Notes under the pieces: generated by a model
The model's input: the letters and a program-made list of their open reading frames with translations, nothing else
Database searches by the model: none
What the model was told of the DNA's origin: nothing
Assembly: GCF_019880555.1 (NCBI RefSeq)
Contig: NZ_JAINVU010000003.1
Span: 364,001 to 428,000, forward strand
Reading direction: 5' to 3'
Origin: Hephaestia mangrovi
GTDB taxonomy: Bacteria; Pseudomonadota; Alphaproteobacteria; Sphingomonadales; Sphingomonadaceae
DNA: 64,000 nt
Shown: positions 1 to 7,965 of the stretch, piece after piece
Position numbering within the stretch: the first letter of the stretch is position 1
How the letters are laid out: every line of letters starts with the position of its first letter
Position numbers and translations under genes: made by a program

Positions 1-946
1 TCCAGTTGGTCAGCCGCACGCAACCGTGGCTCTCGGTCCGCCCGATCAACTGCGGCTCGGACGTGCCGTGGATGCCGTAATGCTCCTTCGACAGGTCGAG
101 CCAGACGACACCGACCGGCCCGTTCGGCCCCGGCGGCAGCATCGCCTTGGTATCGCTCGACTTGGCGTCCCAGAACAGCGCAGGATTATAATGGAATTTC
201 GGATTGTAGTCCGCCGCGTTGATCTTCCAGTGCCCGATCGGCAGCGGATCGTGGGTGCTCCCGGTCGTCACCTGGAACTGGCGCACGAGCTTGCCCTGAT
301 CGTCATAGACCTTGAGCACCTTTTCCGATTTGTCGACGACGATCTTCGCCGCCTGCGGCTCATTGGCGTCGACATTGAGCATATTGAGCGTATCGCGCCA
401 ATGCTGCGGCAGATCGTCGGGATAATCGCGTGAGGTCGGCAGCGCGTTGGGAAACACCACCCTGGTTCCCGGCGTCAGCGGCGTGCTCGGGCTGTTGAGC
501 GCCATCAGCGTCTCGGGCGTCGTGTGGAACATCTCCGCCAGCTTCTCCATCGGCGAGCGATAATAGAGGCCGGGCAGCTTGGCCTGCTTGTCCTCGCCAT
601 GCGGGATCGGGTTGATATAGGGCCCGGCGAGCGCCTGCCGGCTGAGCACCAGCGTCTTGGTCGGCGTCCAGCCCTCATAGGGCTTGAGCGCAGCAAGCGT
701 GGCCGCATCCACCTCGCCGGTCTGCTTTAGGTCTCGGCTTTCCTGGAAGCCCTTGATCGCCGCGGTCAGCGACATGCCCTTCTTGCCGTCGAGCACGCCC
801 GGGGAGAAACCGAGGTGATCGAGGATCACCTGGACGTGGAGGACGCCCATGTCGATGCCCTGCTGCGGGCTGGCGGCAGGCGCCTGTGCAGCGGCGGGCG
901 CGGCAATGCTGGCCAGCAAGAGCGCGGCGGCGGCGATTCTCGGCAT
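1..946 (-). CDS. L,D-transpeptidase (YkuD) with peptidoglycan-binding domain, 3' end cut off
   Basis: Periplasmic enzyme that forms 3-3 peptidoglycan cross-links or attaches proteins to the wall. The protein starts MPRIAAAALLLASIAAPAAA, a clear signal peptide. A peptidoglycan-binding-type segment follows at about residues 30-85 (VQVILDHLGF, GVLDGKKG). A YkuD catalytic domain covers about residues 190 to the cut. The catalytic signature SHGCVRLTN is visible, with the nucleophile Cys at residue 309, and an upstream HGT motif. The reading frame is open to the window edge, so only the last residues are missing. The ATG at 946 is directly followed by the signal peptide, which fixes the start. The exact cross-link type cannot be told from sequence. 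Confidence 0.9.
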   Translation of the reverse strand, partial: MPRIAAAALLLASIAAPAAAQAPAASPQQGIDMGVLHVQVILDHLGFSPGVLDGKKGMSLTAAIKGFQESRDLKQTGEVDAATLAALKPYEGWTPTKTLVLSRQALAGPYINPIPHGEDKQAKLPGLYYRSPMEKLAEMFHTTPETLMALNSPSTPLTPGTRVVFPNALPTSRDYPDDLPQHWRDTLNMLNVDANEPQAAKIVVDKSEKVLKVYDDQGKLVRQFQVTTGSTHDPLPIGHWKINAADYNPKFHYNPALFWDAKSSDTKAMLPPGPNGPVGVVWLDLSKEHYGIHGTSEPQLIGRTESHGCVRLTNW

Positions 947-1014
947 GAATACAGGCTCCTCACTGATACGCGTGGAGCCAAGAACCGCCGAGGCGGCAGG
1001 TTGTATCCGTGCCG

Positions 1015-1431
1015 TTACAACCGCTCGCGCAACCGGTCGACGCTGCGCAACCGGCCGCGGCGCAGGTGAACGTCGCCGCTTTCATCCTCGATCGCGCGGC
1101 GAATCGCCTCGATTTCGGTATCGGTCTTGTGCTCGATGCCGATGAATTCGTTGCGCGCTTCGGCCACCGCGCGGATCAGCTCGTCGAGCTTGGCCTGCAT
1201 CGCCGCCGCGTCGCGGTTCTGCGAATTCTGGATCAGGAACACCATCAGGAAGGTGACGATCGTCGTCGCGGTGTTCACCACAAGCTGCCAGGTGTCCGAA
1301 TAATGGAACAGCGGGCCGGTGAAGCCCCAGATCACGATCAGCGCGACGGCGATGATGAAGGCCGACGGCCGCCCCGCGAACGAGGCGATGCCGGTGGCGA
1401 TGGCGGTGAACAGGCGGTCGAGCATGGCCAA
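1015..1431 (-). CDS. low-affinity iron permease family membrane protein
   Basis: Small 138-residue inner-membrane protein. It has a short N-terminal helix, two hydrophobic segments at about residues 22-42 and 48-68 (FIIAVALIVIWGFTGPLF, TIVTFLMVFLIQ), then a charged, probably helical cytoplasmic tail. The pattern of two membrane spans followed by NSQNRDAAAMQAKLDELI is typical of the low-affinity Fe/Cu permease family (Iron_permease, PF04120). The transport role is a family assignment and is weakly established. It lies 8 bp after thiE on the same strand, so the two may be co-transcribed. Confidence 0.75.
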   Translation of the reverse strand: MAMLDRLFTAIATGIASFAGRPSAFIIAVALIVIWGFTGPLFHYSDTWQLVVNTATTIVTFLMVFLIQNSQNRDAAAMQAKLDELIRAVAEARNEFIGIEHKTDTEIEAIRRAIEDESGDVHLRRGRLRSVDRLRERL

Positions 1432-1439
1432 TCTCCCGA

Positions 1440-2120
1440 TCAGCCGAGCACCTCGCTGAAAGCGCGAACCGCGGCGGCTTCGTCATCATTCCATATCGCG
1501 CCGCACACCGCGAGGAAATCCGCGCCCGCTGCAATCAGCGGCGGCGCGTTCTGCGGCGTGATTCCGCCGATCGCGACGCACGGCAGCTCGAACATCGTTG
1601 CCCACCAGGACAGGATCGAGGGATCGGGATGATGGCGCACCTGTTTGGTCGTGGTCGGGTAGAAGCTGCCGAACGCGACGTAATCGGCGCCCGCCTCGCC
1701 GGCCTCCATCGCCAGGTGGCGGCTGTCGTGGCAGGTAACGCCGATCTGCACCGACGGGCCGAGGATCGAGCGCGCCTCGCGCGGATCGCCGTCTTCCTGC
1801 CCGAGATGGACGCCATCGGCGCCGAGCCGCTTGGCCAGGCTCACGCTGTCGTTGACGATGAACGCAACGTCGTGATCGGCGCAGATCGCCTGTAACGGCT
1901 CGGCCAGCCGCGCCGCCTGATGCTGATCGACATGCTTGACGCGAAACTGGAACGCCGCAACCGGCCCCGAATCGATCGCCCGCTTGAGCCGTTCGGGAAA
2001 CGCATCGCCGACATCGAGCGGCGAGATGAGATAGAGCTGACACGGCTCACGCGCGTCGTCGCGCACGAACTGTGCGGCGAATTCGGGGTCGAGCGGGTCG
2101 GGCAGGTCGTCGATAGCCAT
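1440..2120 (-). CDS. thiE: thiamine-phosphate synthase
   Basis: Couples HMP-pyrophosphate to thiazole phosphate to give thiamine phosphate, in the cytoplasm. The 226-residue protein is a TIM barrel of usual family length. Visible family motifs are FQFRVKH (about residue 57), VNDSVSLAKRLGADGVHLGQ (pyrophosphate and metal binding), GVTCHD and the C-terminal phosphate loop PCVAIGGITPQN. The N-terminal 25 residues before CQLYLISPL are an extension, so a later start is possible, but no better start was found. No TPP riboswitch was seen in the 110 bp upstream. Confidence 0.9.
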   Translation of the reverse strand: MAIDDLPDPLDPEFAAQFVRDDAREPCQLYLISPLDVGDAFPERLKRAIDSGPVAAFQFRVKHVDQHQAARLAEPLQAICADHDVAFIVNDSVSLAKRLGADGVHLGQEDGDPREARSILGPSVQIGVTCHDSRHLAMEAGEAGADYVAFGSFYPTTTKQVRHHPDPSILSWWATMFELPCVAIGGITPQNAPPLIAAGADFLAVCGAIWNDDEAAAVRAFSEVLG

Positions 2121-2230
2121 GACGCGCTCCTAGCGCACGACGCGCAAGAGCGGAATGGCCGGGATTGGGTGGGAAGAGGACGGGCTGCTTTTGGTTGTGT
2201 TGAGATAAAAAGCGCACCTTGCATTGCGAC

Positions 2231-2470
2231 TCAGTCAGGTAGCACCATCAAAGAAGTAGCCGCATAGCGGAGCACATACGGCTTTTCGGAAGGCTTTCCT
2301 TCCGGCAGCGCATTGCCAAAGAATGCGACATAACAATCGAACATGCCAATTCCATCGTCCAACCAGCAATGAACGACGATTCCGAACTCAGGAGTTGGCT
2401 GGCCATCGTCATCTACGAGACTGTCGAGGCGCACGCGCGTACCTGGCGAGAGGTAACGATCTTCTTTCAC
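2231..2470 (-). CDS. hypothetical protein, 79 aa
   Basis: Not recognised. The frame stays open up to a TTG at 2512, but that start would overlap the tRNA-like element. I prefer the GTG at 2470, which gives VKEDRYLSPGTRVRLDSLVD at the start, preceded at some distance by an AGGG. The product is a small soluble protein rich in beta-forming residues and acidic turns (DDDGQPTPEFGIVVHCWLDD, then CYVAFFGNALPEGK). No signal peptide or membrane span is seen. Base composition is lower in GC than the neighbours, in keeping with recent arrival beside the tRNA-like sequence. It could be an immunity-type small protein, but nothing shows that. Confidence 0.5.
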   Translation of the reverse strand: MKEDRYLSPGTRVRLDSLVDDDGQPTPEFGIVVHCWLDDGIGMFDCYVAFFGNALPEGKPSEKPYVLRYAATSLMVLPD

Positions 2471-2506
2471 GATGTGCCGTCGCCCTGCTTTTTTATCACA
2501 CCATGT

Positions 2507-2585
2507 TGCCAACGGCTGGGGATCGAACCCACACCCGTCACCGGGATCGCTGTAGCGATACGTCTACCAATTCCGTCACGTTGGC
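2507..2585 (-). tRNA. tRNA-Leu-like sequence, degenerate (probable tRNA pseudogene)
   Basis: The minus strand keeps most of a class II tRNA. There is a perfect 7-bp acceptor stem (GCCAACG with CGTTGGC), a leucine-type D arm (ACGGAATTGGTAGACGT), a variable arm hairpin CCCG-GTGA-CGGG and a T loop TTCGATC. The anticodon arm is broken: it reads ATCGC-TACA-GCGAT, a 5-bp stem with a 4-nt loop instead of 7, so there is no anticodon. The T stem has only four good pairs plus an extra C. The 3' tail after the discriminator reads ACA rather than CCA. It looks like a tRNA-Leu relic that cannot decode. Confidence 0.45.
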
Positions 2586-2986
2586 GCGGACTATTTAACG
2601 TCCAATCGCGTTGCTGGGCAATGTCCGGCTTCGAGCGGCGTGATATGTGGTGGGAACGGCTCAAAATGGGGCGTGAGCCGACAGACCTTCCAATGTTGGA
2701 AAATGTCTGAGACACCGTCGCGGTCCGCTCGGGCGGCCGCTCTTTGACAGATGTAGTAACTCGACCGCGAACCCGCCGCGTCACTGTCGCCTCGGCGTGC
2801 GTCATCGTCGCGTCCCTGTCGCGTTTCGTCCCGCCCGTGTAGCGCGATTGTCGCGTGGGCGTGGCGAACGGGCGGCTTCGTTGGTGCGTTCCCGGCGCAA
2901 AAGCCGCGAAAACGCTCCCAGGGCGTCTACTTTGTCCACTTCACGCCGAAACTGGAGCGAAACCGGCCAGAAATAATTGGCGCCGC
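2586..2986. other. gene-free stretch of about 400 bp
   Basis: No convincing coding region lies between the tRNA-like element and the glycosyltransferase. The open frames here have no recognisable product and look like GC-rich chance frames. The part near 2650-2760 is lower in GC and contains an inverted repeat at 2682-2709 (TTCCAA-TG-TTGGAA core, flanked by CAGAC and GTCTG). No clear promoter was assigned. Confidence 0.5.
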
Positions 2987-4003
2987 CTACTCCGCTGCCT
3001 TGGCGGACGTGTCCTCGATATCGTGCTCGACATCCTCGGCATTGTAGCCCAGCGTGGCATGGCCGCGGACCGGGCCGGCGATGTCGGCGACGAGGTAGAG
3101 CGGGCGGCGTTTCGATTCGACGTAGAGCCGCCCCAGATATTCGCCGATCATGCCGAGCACGAACATCTGGATCGCGCTCAACACCACGACGACCAGCATC
3201 GTCGACGTCCAGCCGGGCACCGGATCGCCCTCGAAGAACCCCCAGGCGATATAGACCAGCAGCAGCAGCGACGCGGCGGCGAGCAGCACCGAGGCGTGGC
3301 TGGCGAAGCGCAGCGGCGCAGTCGAGAACCCGGTGACGGCATCGAAGGCGAGCCGCATCATCTTGGCGAGCGGATAATTGGTCGCCCCGGCATGGCGCTC
3401 GGCGCGGTCGTAGGCGAACGGCACCTGGCGGAAGCCGACCCAGGCGACCATGCCGCGGATGAAGCGCGCCTGCTCGGGCAGCGACAGGAACGCATCGAGC
3501 GCCCGTCGGCTCATCAGCCGGAAATCGCCGGTGTCGATCGGAATCGGCGTATCGGTGACGCGATCGAGCACGCGGTAGAATGCCGCCGCCGTCAGCTTCT
3601 TGAACACCGATTCGCCCTCGCGCTTGCGGCGCACGGCATAGACGACATCGGCTCGCTCGGCCGCCATCAGCCCGCGCATCTCGACGAGCAGCTCGGGCGG
3701 ATCCTGCAGATCGGCGTCGATGATCAGGATCTGCTCGCCGGCGCACAGGTCGAGCCCGGCGGTCAGCGCGAGCTGATGGCCGTGATTGCGCGACAGGTTG
3801 ATCGCAACGAGCCGAGGATCGGCGCTCGCCAGCCGCTGCATCAACGGCCAGGTGCCGTCGCGCGAGCCATCGTTGACGAGGACGATCTCGTAATCGCCGC
3901 CCACCGCCGCCTTCGCCGCCGCGGAGACGCGCGCGTGCAAGGCTTCGAGGCAACCTTCCTCGTTATAGCAGGGAACGACGATCGACAGCTCGGGCCGGTG
4001 CAT
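2987..4003 (-). CDS. GT2-family glycosyltransferase, GtrB/ArnC/DPM1-like, with two C-terminal membrane spans
   Basis: Probably transfers a sugar from a nucleotide donor to undecaprenyl phosphate at the inner membrane, for LPS or envelope glycan modification. The 338-residue protein starts LSIVVPCYNEEGCLE and has the GT-A nucleotide site VNDGSRDGT (about residues 44-51) and the metal-binding DADLQDPP (about 96-103). Two hydrophobic segments lie at about 236-256 and 266-290, as in GtrB-type proteins. The C-terminal tail (EDVEHDIEDTSAKAAE) is acidic. No flippase or acceptor transferase lies beside it, so the pathway is unknown. Confidence 0.85.
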   Translation of the reverse strand: MHRPELSIVVPCYNEEGCLEALHARVSAAAKAAVGGDYEIVLVNDGSRDGTWPLMQRLASADPRLVAINLSRNHGHQLALTAGLDLCAGEQILIIDADLQDPPELLVEMRGLMAAERADVVYAVRRKREGESVFKKLTAAAFYRVLDRVTDTPIPIDTGDFRLMSRRALDAFLSLPEQARFIRGMVAWVGFRQVPFAYDRAERHAGATNYPLAKMMRLAFDAVTGFSTAPLRFASHASVLLAAASLLLLVYIAWGFFEGDPVPGWTSTMLVVVVLSAIQMFVLGMIGEYLGRLYVESKRRPLYLVADIAGPVRGHATLGYNAEDVEHDIEDTSAKAAE

Positions 4004-4105
4004 GGCGTCGCCTTAGCGCCCGGCGCGGGCGCCGTCATCCGCCGATTGCAGGCCAAGGCCGGCAAGGCCCCGGCGGACAGCCGCGCTGCCCACCCGGCGT
4101 AGCCG

Positions 4106-6205
4106 TCACGTCCGCTCCGCCTTGCTCACCGCGTCGGCGGCGCGCAGCGCTGCGAGAACGCGCATCAGATGGTGCAGATCGTGCACCTCGATATCGATCG
4201 TGTTGGTGTGGAACGTGGTGTCGCGATTATCGAGCCGCAGGTTGATGATATTCGCCCGCTGCGCACCGATGATCGTCGCGACCACGCCGAGCGCGCCGGG
4301 CTCGTTCTTCACCTCGACGGCGATCTCGGCAGTACCGCCTTCCGATTCGTCGCCCCAGGCGAGATCGATCCAGTCGACGTCCTCGCCCTCGATCAGGGCC
4401 GGGCAATCGATCGTATGGACCTCGATTCCCGCGCCGGGCCGGCGCAGGCCGACGATGCGATCGCCCGGCACCGGATGGCAACATTCGCCAAGCGTGTAGG
4501 CGACGCCGGGGGTGAGCCCCTTGATCGAGATCGCGCTCGATTGCGGCGGCATGTCGCGATCCGTATCCAGCCCGGACGAGCCGGGCATCACGGCCTCCAT
4601 CAATTCGGCATCGGTAACGGTGCGGCGCGCGATCGCTTCCATCAGCGCGTCCTCGTCGGCCATCTTGAGCCGCTTGACCGCATCGTCCAGCGCGTCGGCG
4701 CCGACCGGCGCGGGCAAGCGGCCGGTGATCTCCTCATAGAGCTTGCGGCCGAGCGCCACCGTCTCGTCGCGTTCCTTGTGGCGCAGGTGGCGGCGGATCG
4801 CCGCGCGCGCCTTGCCGGTGATCGCGAAGTTGAGCCAGTTCGGCTGCGGCGTCTGCGCCTTGGAGCGGAGGATCTGCACCTGATCGCCATTGGCGATCTC
4901 GGTCCTGAGCGGCACGACGCGGCCGTTGATCTTGGCGCCGACCGCCTGGTCGCCGAGATCGGTGTGGACGGCATAAGCGAAATCGATCGGGGTCGCGCCC
5001 TTGGGCAGCTGGATCAGCTCGCCGGCGGGGGTGAAGGCGAAGATGCGATCCTGATACATCGCCATCCGCGTATGCTCGAGCAGCTCCTCGGGATTGTCCG
5101 CGGTATCGAGAATTTCGACCAGATCGCGAATCCAGCTCACCTGCGTATCGGGGCGCACCGCATCCTGCTTGTACGCCCAGTGCGCGGCGAGGCCGTATTC
5201 GGCCTGCTGGTGCATTTCGTGGGTGCGAATCTGGATTTCGACGCGGGTATTGTCGGCGTGCATCACCGTGGTGTGCAGCGAGCGATAGCCATTGCGCTTC
5301 GGCGTCGAGATATAATCCTTGAACCGGCCCGGCACCATCGGCCACCGCCGGTGGATCACGCCCAAGGCGCGGTAGCATTCCTCCTCGGTATCGACGATCG
5401 CGCGGAACGCCATGATGTCGGAAAGCTGCTCGAGGCTCACATGGCGCTCGGACATCTTCTTCCAGATCGAATAGGGATGCTTCTCGCGCCCTGAAATCTC
5501 CGCCTCGATGCCGCCGCGCGAGAGCAGCAGCTTCAATCCCGAGCCGATCTTGGCGATGCGATCGCCGCCGCCTTCCTTGAGCGCCTGCAGCCGCTTGGTG
5601 ATCGATTCATACGCCTCGGGCTCGAGCTCGCGGAAGGCGAGCGTCTGCATCTCCTTCATGAACTCGTACATGCCGATCCGCTCGGCGAGCGGGGCGTAGA
5701 TGTCCATCGTCTCCTTGGCGATGCGGCGGCGCTTGTCCTCGTTCTTGATGAAGTGCAGCGTGCGCATGTTGTGCAGGCGATCGGCGAGCTTGACCAAGAG
5801 CACGCGGATATCGTCGGACATCGCCAGCAGGAATTTGCGGAGGTTTTCCGCGGCGCGCTCGTTTTCGGTCTGCGCCTCGATCGAGGACAGCTTGGTAACG
5901 CCGTCGACCATCCGCGCGACCTGCGGCCCGAACAGCCGCTCGATCTCGTCATGAGTGGCGACGGTATCCTCGATCGTGTCGTGGAGGATCGCGGTGGCGA
6001 TCGTCTCTCCGTCGAGGTGGAGGTCGGTCAGAATACCGGCGACTTCGATCGGGTGGCTGAAATAGGGGTCGCCGCTGGCGCGCTTCTGGCTGCCGTGCGC
6101 GTGCATCGAAAAGACATAGGCGCGATTGAGCAGCGCCTCATCGGCGTCAGGATCGTAGCCGAGGACCCGATCGACCAGTTCATATTGGCGCAACACGCGA
6201 TCCAT
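4106..6205 (-). CDS. rsh: bifunctional (p)ppGpp synthetase/hydrolase, Rsh (RelA/SpoT)
   Basis: Makes and degrades the alarmone (p)ppGpp. The 699-residue protein has the HD hydrolase domain (HGSQKRASGDPYFSHP, then ILHDTIEDT with His75-Asp76), the synthetase domain (RFKDYISTPKRNGYRSLHTT), a TGS domain (TPAGELIQLPKGATPIDFAY) and a C-terminal ACT domain (EVKNEPGALGVVATIIGAQR). The synthetase RFKD motif is the RxKD type of bifunctional enzymes, not the ExDD of E. coli RelA. This fits alphaproteobacteria, which carry one Rsh. I start at the second Met (MDRVLRQYEL), where homologues begin; an upstream start at 6232 would add nine residues. Confidence 0.95.
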   Translation of the reverse strand: MDRVLRQYELVDRVLGYDPDADEALLNRAYVFSMHAHGSQKRASGDPYFSHPIEVAGILTDLHLDGETIATAILHDTIEDTVATHDEIERLFGPQVARMVDGVTKLSSIEAQTENERAAENLRKFLLAMSDDIRVLLVKLADRLHNMRTLHFIKNEDKRRRIAKETMDIYAPLAERIGMYEFMKEMQTLAFRELEPEAYESITKRLQALKEGGGDRIAKIGSGLKLLLSRGGIEAEISGREKHPYSIWKKMSERHVSLEQLSDIMAFRAIVDTEEECYRALGVIHRRWPMVPGRFKDYISTPKRNGYRSLHTTVMHADNTRVEIQIRTHEMHQQAEYGLAAHWAYKQDAVRPDTQVSWIRDLVEILDTADNPEELLEHTRMAMYQDRIFAFTPAGELIQLPKGATPIDFAYAVHTDLGDQAVGAKINGRVVPLRTEIANGDQVQILRSKAQTPQPNWLNFAITGKARAAIRRHLRHKERDETVALGRKLYEEITGRLPAPVGADALDDAVKRLKMADEDALMEAIARRTVTDAELMEAVMPGSSGLDTDRDMPPQSSAISIKGLTPGVAYTLGECCHPVPGDRIVGLRRPGAGIEVHTIDCPALIEGEDVDWIDLAWGDESEGGTAEIAVEVKNEPGALGVVATIIGAQRANIINLRLDNRDTTFHTNTIDIEVHDLHHLMRVLAALRAADAVSKAERT

Positions 6206-6313
6206 ATCGGGTCGCTTGCCGCTGCAATGCAATAGATTTGATGCGCGATGCCCTCACCCCTCGCACTCCCGTCGGGAGCGGCAAGGGGCGCGGAAGGATG
6301 AGGGCAATCGGCG

Positions 6314-6625
6314 TTACTTCGCCTTGGCGTTGCACTTGGCCAGGGCATCGGCGTCGAGCGCCTCGCCACCGGCGGAGAAGGAATCGAGCTTGCCGACCGA
6401 CTTGGCGATCCGCTCGCAGACGAATTGCGGGCGATCGGCCGCCTTCTGGGCGACGCAGGTGCCGCCATTGCACGACCACAGGGTGTTGCGCGTGACGTAG
6501 CTCGCCTCGCTGGGCGCGGCGGCGGGGATCGCGGTGTAGTAGCCGGCGGCGCGCGCCTGCGCGGCGGCGGGCGAGACCATCGCCGCGGCAGCGACGAGAG
6601 CGGCGAGAGAAAGCGTACGAATCAT
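6314..6625 (-). CDS. CC_3452 family secreted protein
   Basis: Small 103-residue exported protein of unknown function. It starts MIRTLSLAALVAAAAMVSPA, a clear signal peptide ending near AAAQA. The mature part carries two Cys in WSCNGGTCVA, another in VCERIAKSVGKLDSF and a last one in ALAKCNAKAK. This pattern matches the CC_3452 family of alphaproteobacteria. The start is fixed by a strong GGGAGG Shine-Dalgarno six bases before the ATG at 6625. It is divergent from the HxlR regulator at 6742, with palindromes between them. Confidence 0.8.
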   Translation of the reverse strand: MIRTLSLAALVAAAAMVSPAAAQARAAGYYTAIPAAAPSEASYVTRNTLWSCNGGTCVAQKAADRPQFVCERIAKSVGKLDSFSAGGEALDADALAKCNAKAK

Positions 6626-6635
6626 CTGAACCTCC

Positions 6636-6694
6636 CAACTTCTAAGTTGCGAATCGCCACTTAGATTGTGCATGTGCGAGTTTCAAGATGAAAC
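6636..6694. promoter_or_regulatory. two inverted repeats in the CC_3452/hxlR divergent region (candidate operators)
   Basis: The AT-richer space between the two divergent genes holds CAACTT-CT-AAGTTG at 6636-6649 and GTTTCA-AGA-TGAAAC at 6680-6694. Both are perfect inverted repeats of the size bound by winged-helix dimers such as HxlR/MarR proteins. The first lies against the Shine-Dalgarno of the CC_3452 gene. Binding by the adjacent regulator is inferred from position only. Confidence 0.45.
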
Positions 6695-6741
6695 TTATAT
6701 CCCATTTCCCTTACGGCATTTTTGAGATAGGTTGCAAATCG

Positions 6742-7233
6742 ATGACTGAAAAGCTCCGCGAACCCCTGCGCGATCTCGCCGAATGCAGCCTGCCGGCGGC
6801 ACTGGAGGCGATGGGCGAGCGCTGGTCGTTCCTGATCCTGCGTGCGGCGTTCAACGGGCTGCAGCATTTCGAGGAATTCCAGTCCGAGCTGGGGATCGCG
6901 CGCAACATCCTCGCCAACCGGCTCGGCCGGCTGGTGGAGCACGAGATCCTGGAGCGCCATGCGCTGCCCGCCGACCGGCGCAAGATCGAATACCGCCTGA
7001 CCGACAAGGGCATGGCACTGCTGCCGACGATGATCGCGCTTCGCCAATGGGGGGAACGCTGGGAAACCGGGATGCCGGCGAGCCCGGTGCTGGTCGACGC
7101 ACGCGATCGCCGGCCGATCGCGACGATCCAGGTCCATGCGCATGACGGCCGGGTGCTGACCAAGCACGACCTGTTGTGGTCGCTGCCCGAGGATGTCGCC
7201 CGCGACGAGGAGCAGGCACAGGCCGCCGAATAA
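6742..7233 (+). CDS. HxlR-family winged-helix transcriptional regulator
   Basis: DNA-binding regulator of 163 residues. The HxlR domain lies at about residues 10-105: CSLPAALEAMGERWSFLILR, then FEEFQSELGIARNILANRLG (recognition helix region), then the wing RRKIEYRLTDKGMALLP. The usual conserved Cys near the N-terminus is present (AECSLPAALEAMG). A C-terminal extension of about 60 residues is seen in many family members. I prefer the ATG at 6742 (MTEKLREPL); an ATG at 6688 would add residues from the operator-rich leader. The divergent CC_3452 gene is the likeliest local target. The inducer is unknown. Confidence 0.85.
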   Translation: MTEKLREPLRDLAECSLPAALEAMGERWSFLILRAAFNGLQHFEEFQSELGIARNILANRLGRLVEHEILERHALPADRRKIEYRLTDKGMALLPTMIALRQWGERWETGMPASPVLVDARDRRPIATIQVHAHDGRVLTKHDLLWSLPEDVARDEEQAQAAE

Positions 7234-7266
7234 TCCGCCGCCTCAAGGCAATGCCCAGGCGGCAGG

Positions 7267-7295
7267 CCGGCCCGGCGGTCGCCTCGCCGGGCCGG
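7267..7295. terminator. perfect 11-bp GC hairpin between convergent genes
   Basis: CCGGCCCGGCG, a 7-base loop, then CGCCGGGCCGG. It lies between the stop codons of the HxlR gene (+) and the YciE-type gene (-), where a shared terminator is expected. No U-run follows on either strand, so termination would be weak or factor-assisted. Confidence 0.5.
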
Positions 7296-7302
7296 TGCGC
7301 GC

Positions 7303-7821
7303 TCAGGCGGGCTCGGCAGCCGCGGCCCGGGCGTTGTCCTTCGACGTCGCCATCGAGGTCAGCTTGTCGTCGGTGGCATATTCCTCGTCGAGCGTCGCCT
7401 GGAGCAGATCGATGCAATCGCTGCGGCCGAGTTGCTTCGCCCAGGCGATCAACGTGCCGTAGCGAGTGATCTCGTAATGCTCGACTGCCTGTGCCGAGGC
7501 GATCAGCGCGGCATCGAGCACTGCCTTGTCGGCGATATCGCCGGCGACTTCATTGGCTTCCTTGATGATGCCTTCGATCGCGGGGCAGGTCGCGCCCTTG
7601 GCTTGCTCGCCGATCATCGAGAACACCTGCTCAAGCCGCTCGATCTGGCCTTCGGTCTCGCGTAGATGCGTCTCGAACCCGGCCTTGAGCGCGGGATCGG
7701 TCGCCTTGTCGATCATCTTGGGCAGCGCCTTGGTGATCTGGTTCTCGGCGTAATAGACATCCTGCAATTGGTGCAGGAAGAGGTCCTCGAACGTCTCGAT
7801 ATCCTTGCTGAACAGGCCCAT
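7303..7821 (-). CDS. YciE/YciF-type ferritin-like protein (DUF892)
   Basis: Stress-linked four-helix-bundle protein of 172 residues. DUF892 features are visible: an N-terminal MGLFSKDIETFEDLFLHQLQ followed by DVYYAENQITKALPKMI, acidic/His positions HLRETEGQIERLEQVF, and AVEHYEITRYGTLIAWAKQL. Glu and His residues are placed as in a di-iron ferritin-like bundle. An AGGAGGG Shine-Dalgarno six bases upstream fixes the ATG at 7821 and rules out the longer frame. Function in the family (stress protection, possible metal binding) is poorly known. Confidence 0.9.
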   Translation of the reverse strand: MGLFSKDIETFEDLFLHQLQDVYYAENQITKALPKMIDKATDPALKAGFETHLRETEGQIERLEQVFSMIGEQAKGATCPAIEGIIKEANEVAGDIADKAVLDAALIASAQAVEHYEITRYGTLIAWAKQLGRSDCIDLLQATLDEEYATDDKLTSMATSKDNARAAAAEPA

Positions 7822-7965
7822 GTCGGTCCCTCCTGGCTGATCGTTTTGGAAAGGAGCGCGACGCCGCGTCGCACTCATTGCCCTCAACGATCCGCGCGGC
7901 GGCCCGTTGCGCTCGGAATCGACGAAATCACGCTGATCTGCGTTAATCTGGACGCCGCGTCTCAG

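Noticed and set aside
2467..2805. 112-codon frame covering the tRNA-like sequence
   Set aside because: It crosses the tRNA-like element and a palindrome, has no recognisable product and no ribosome-binding site.
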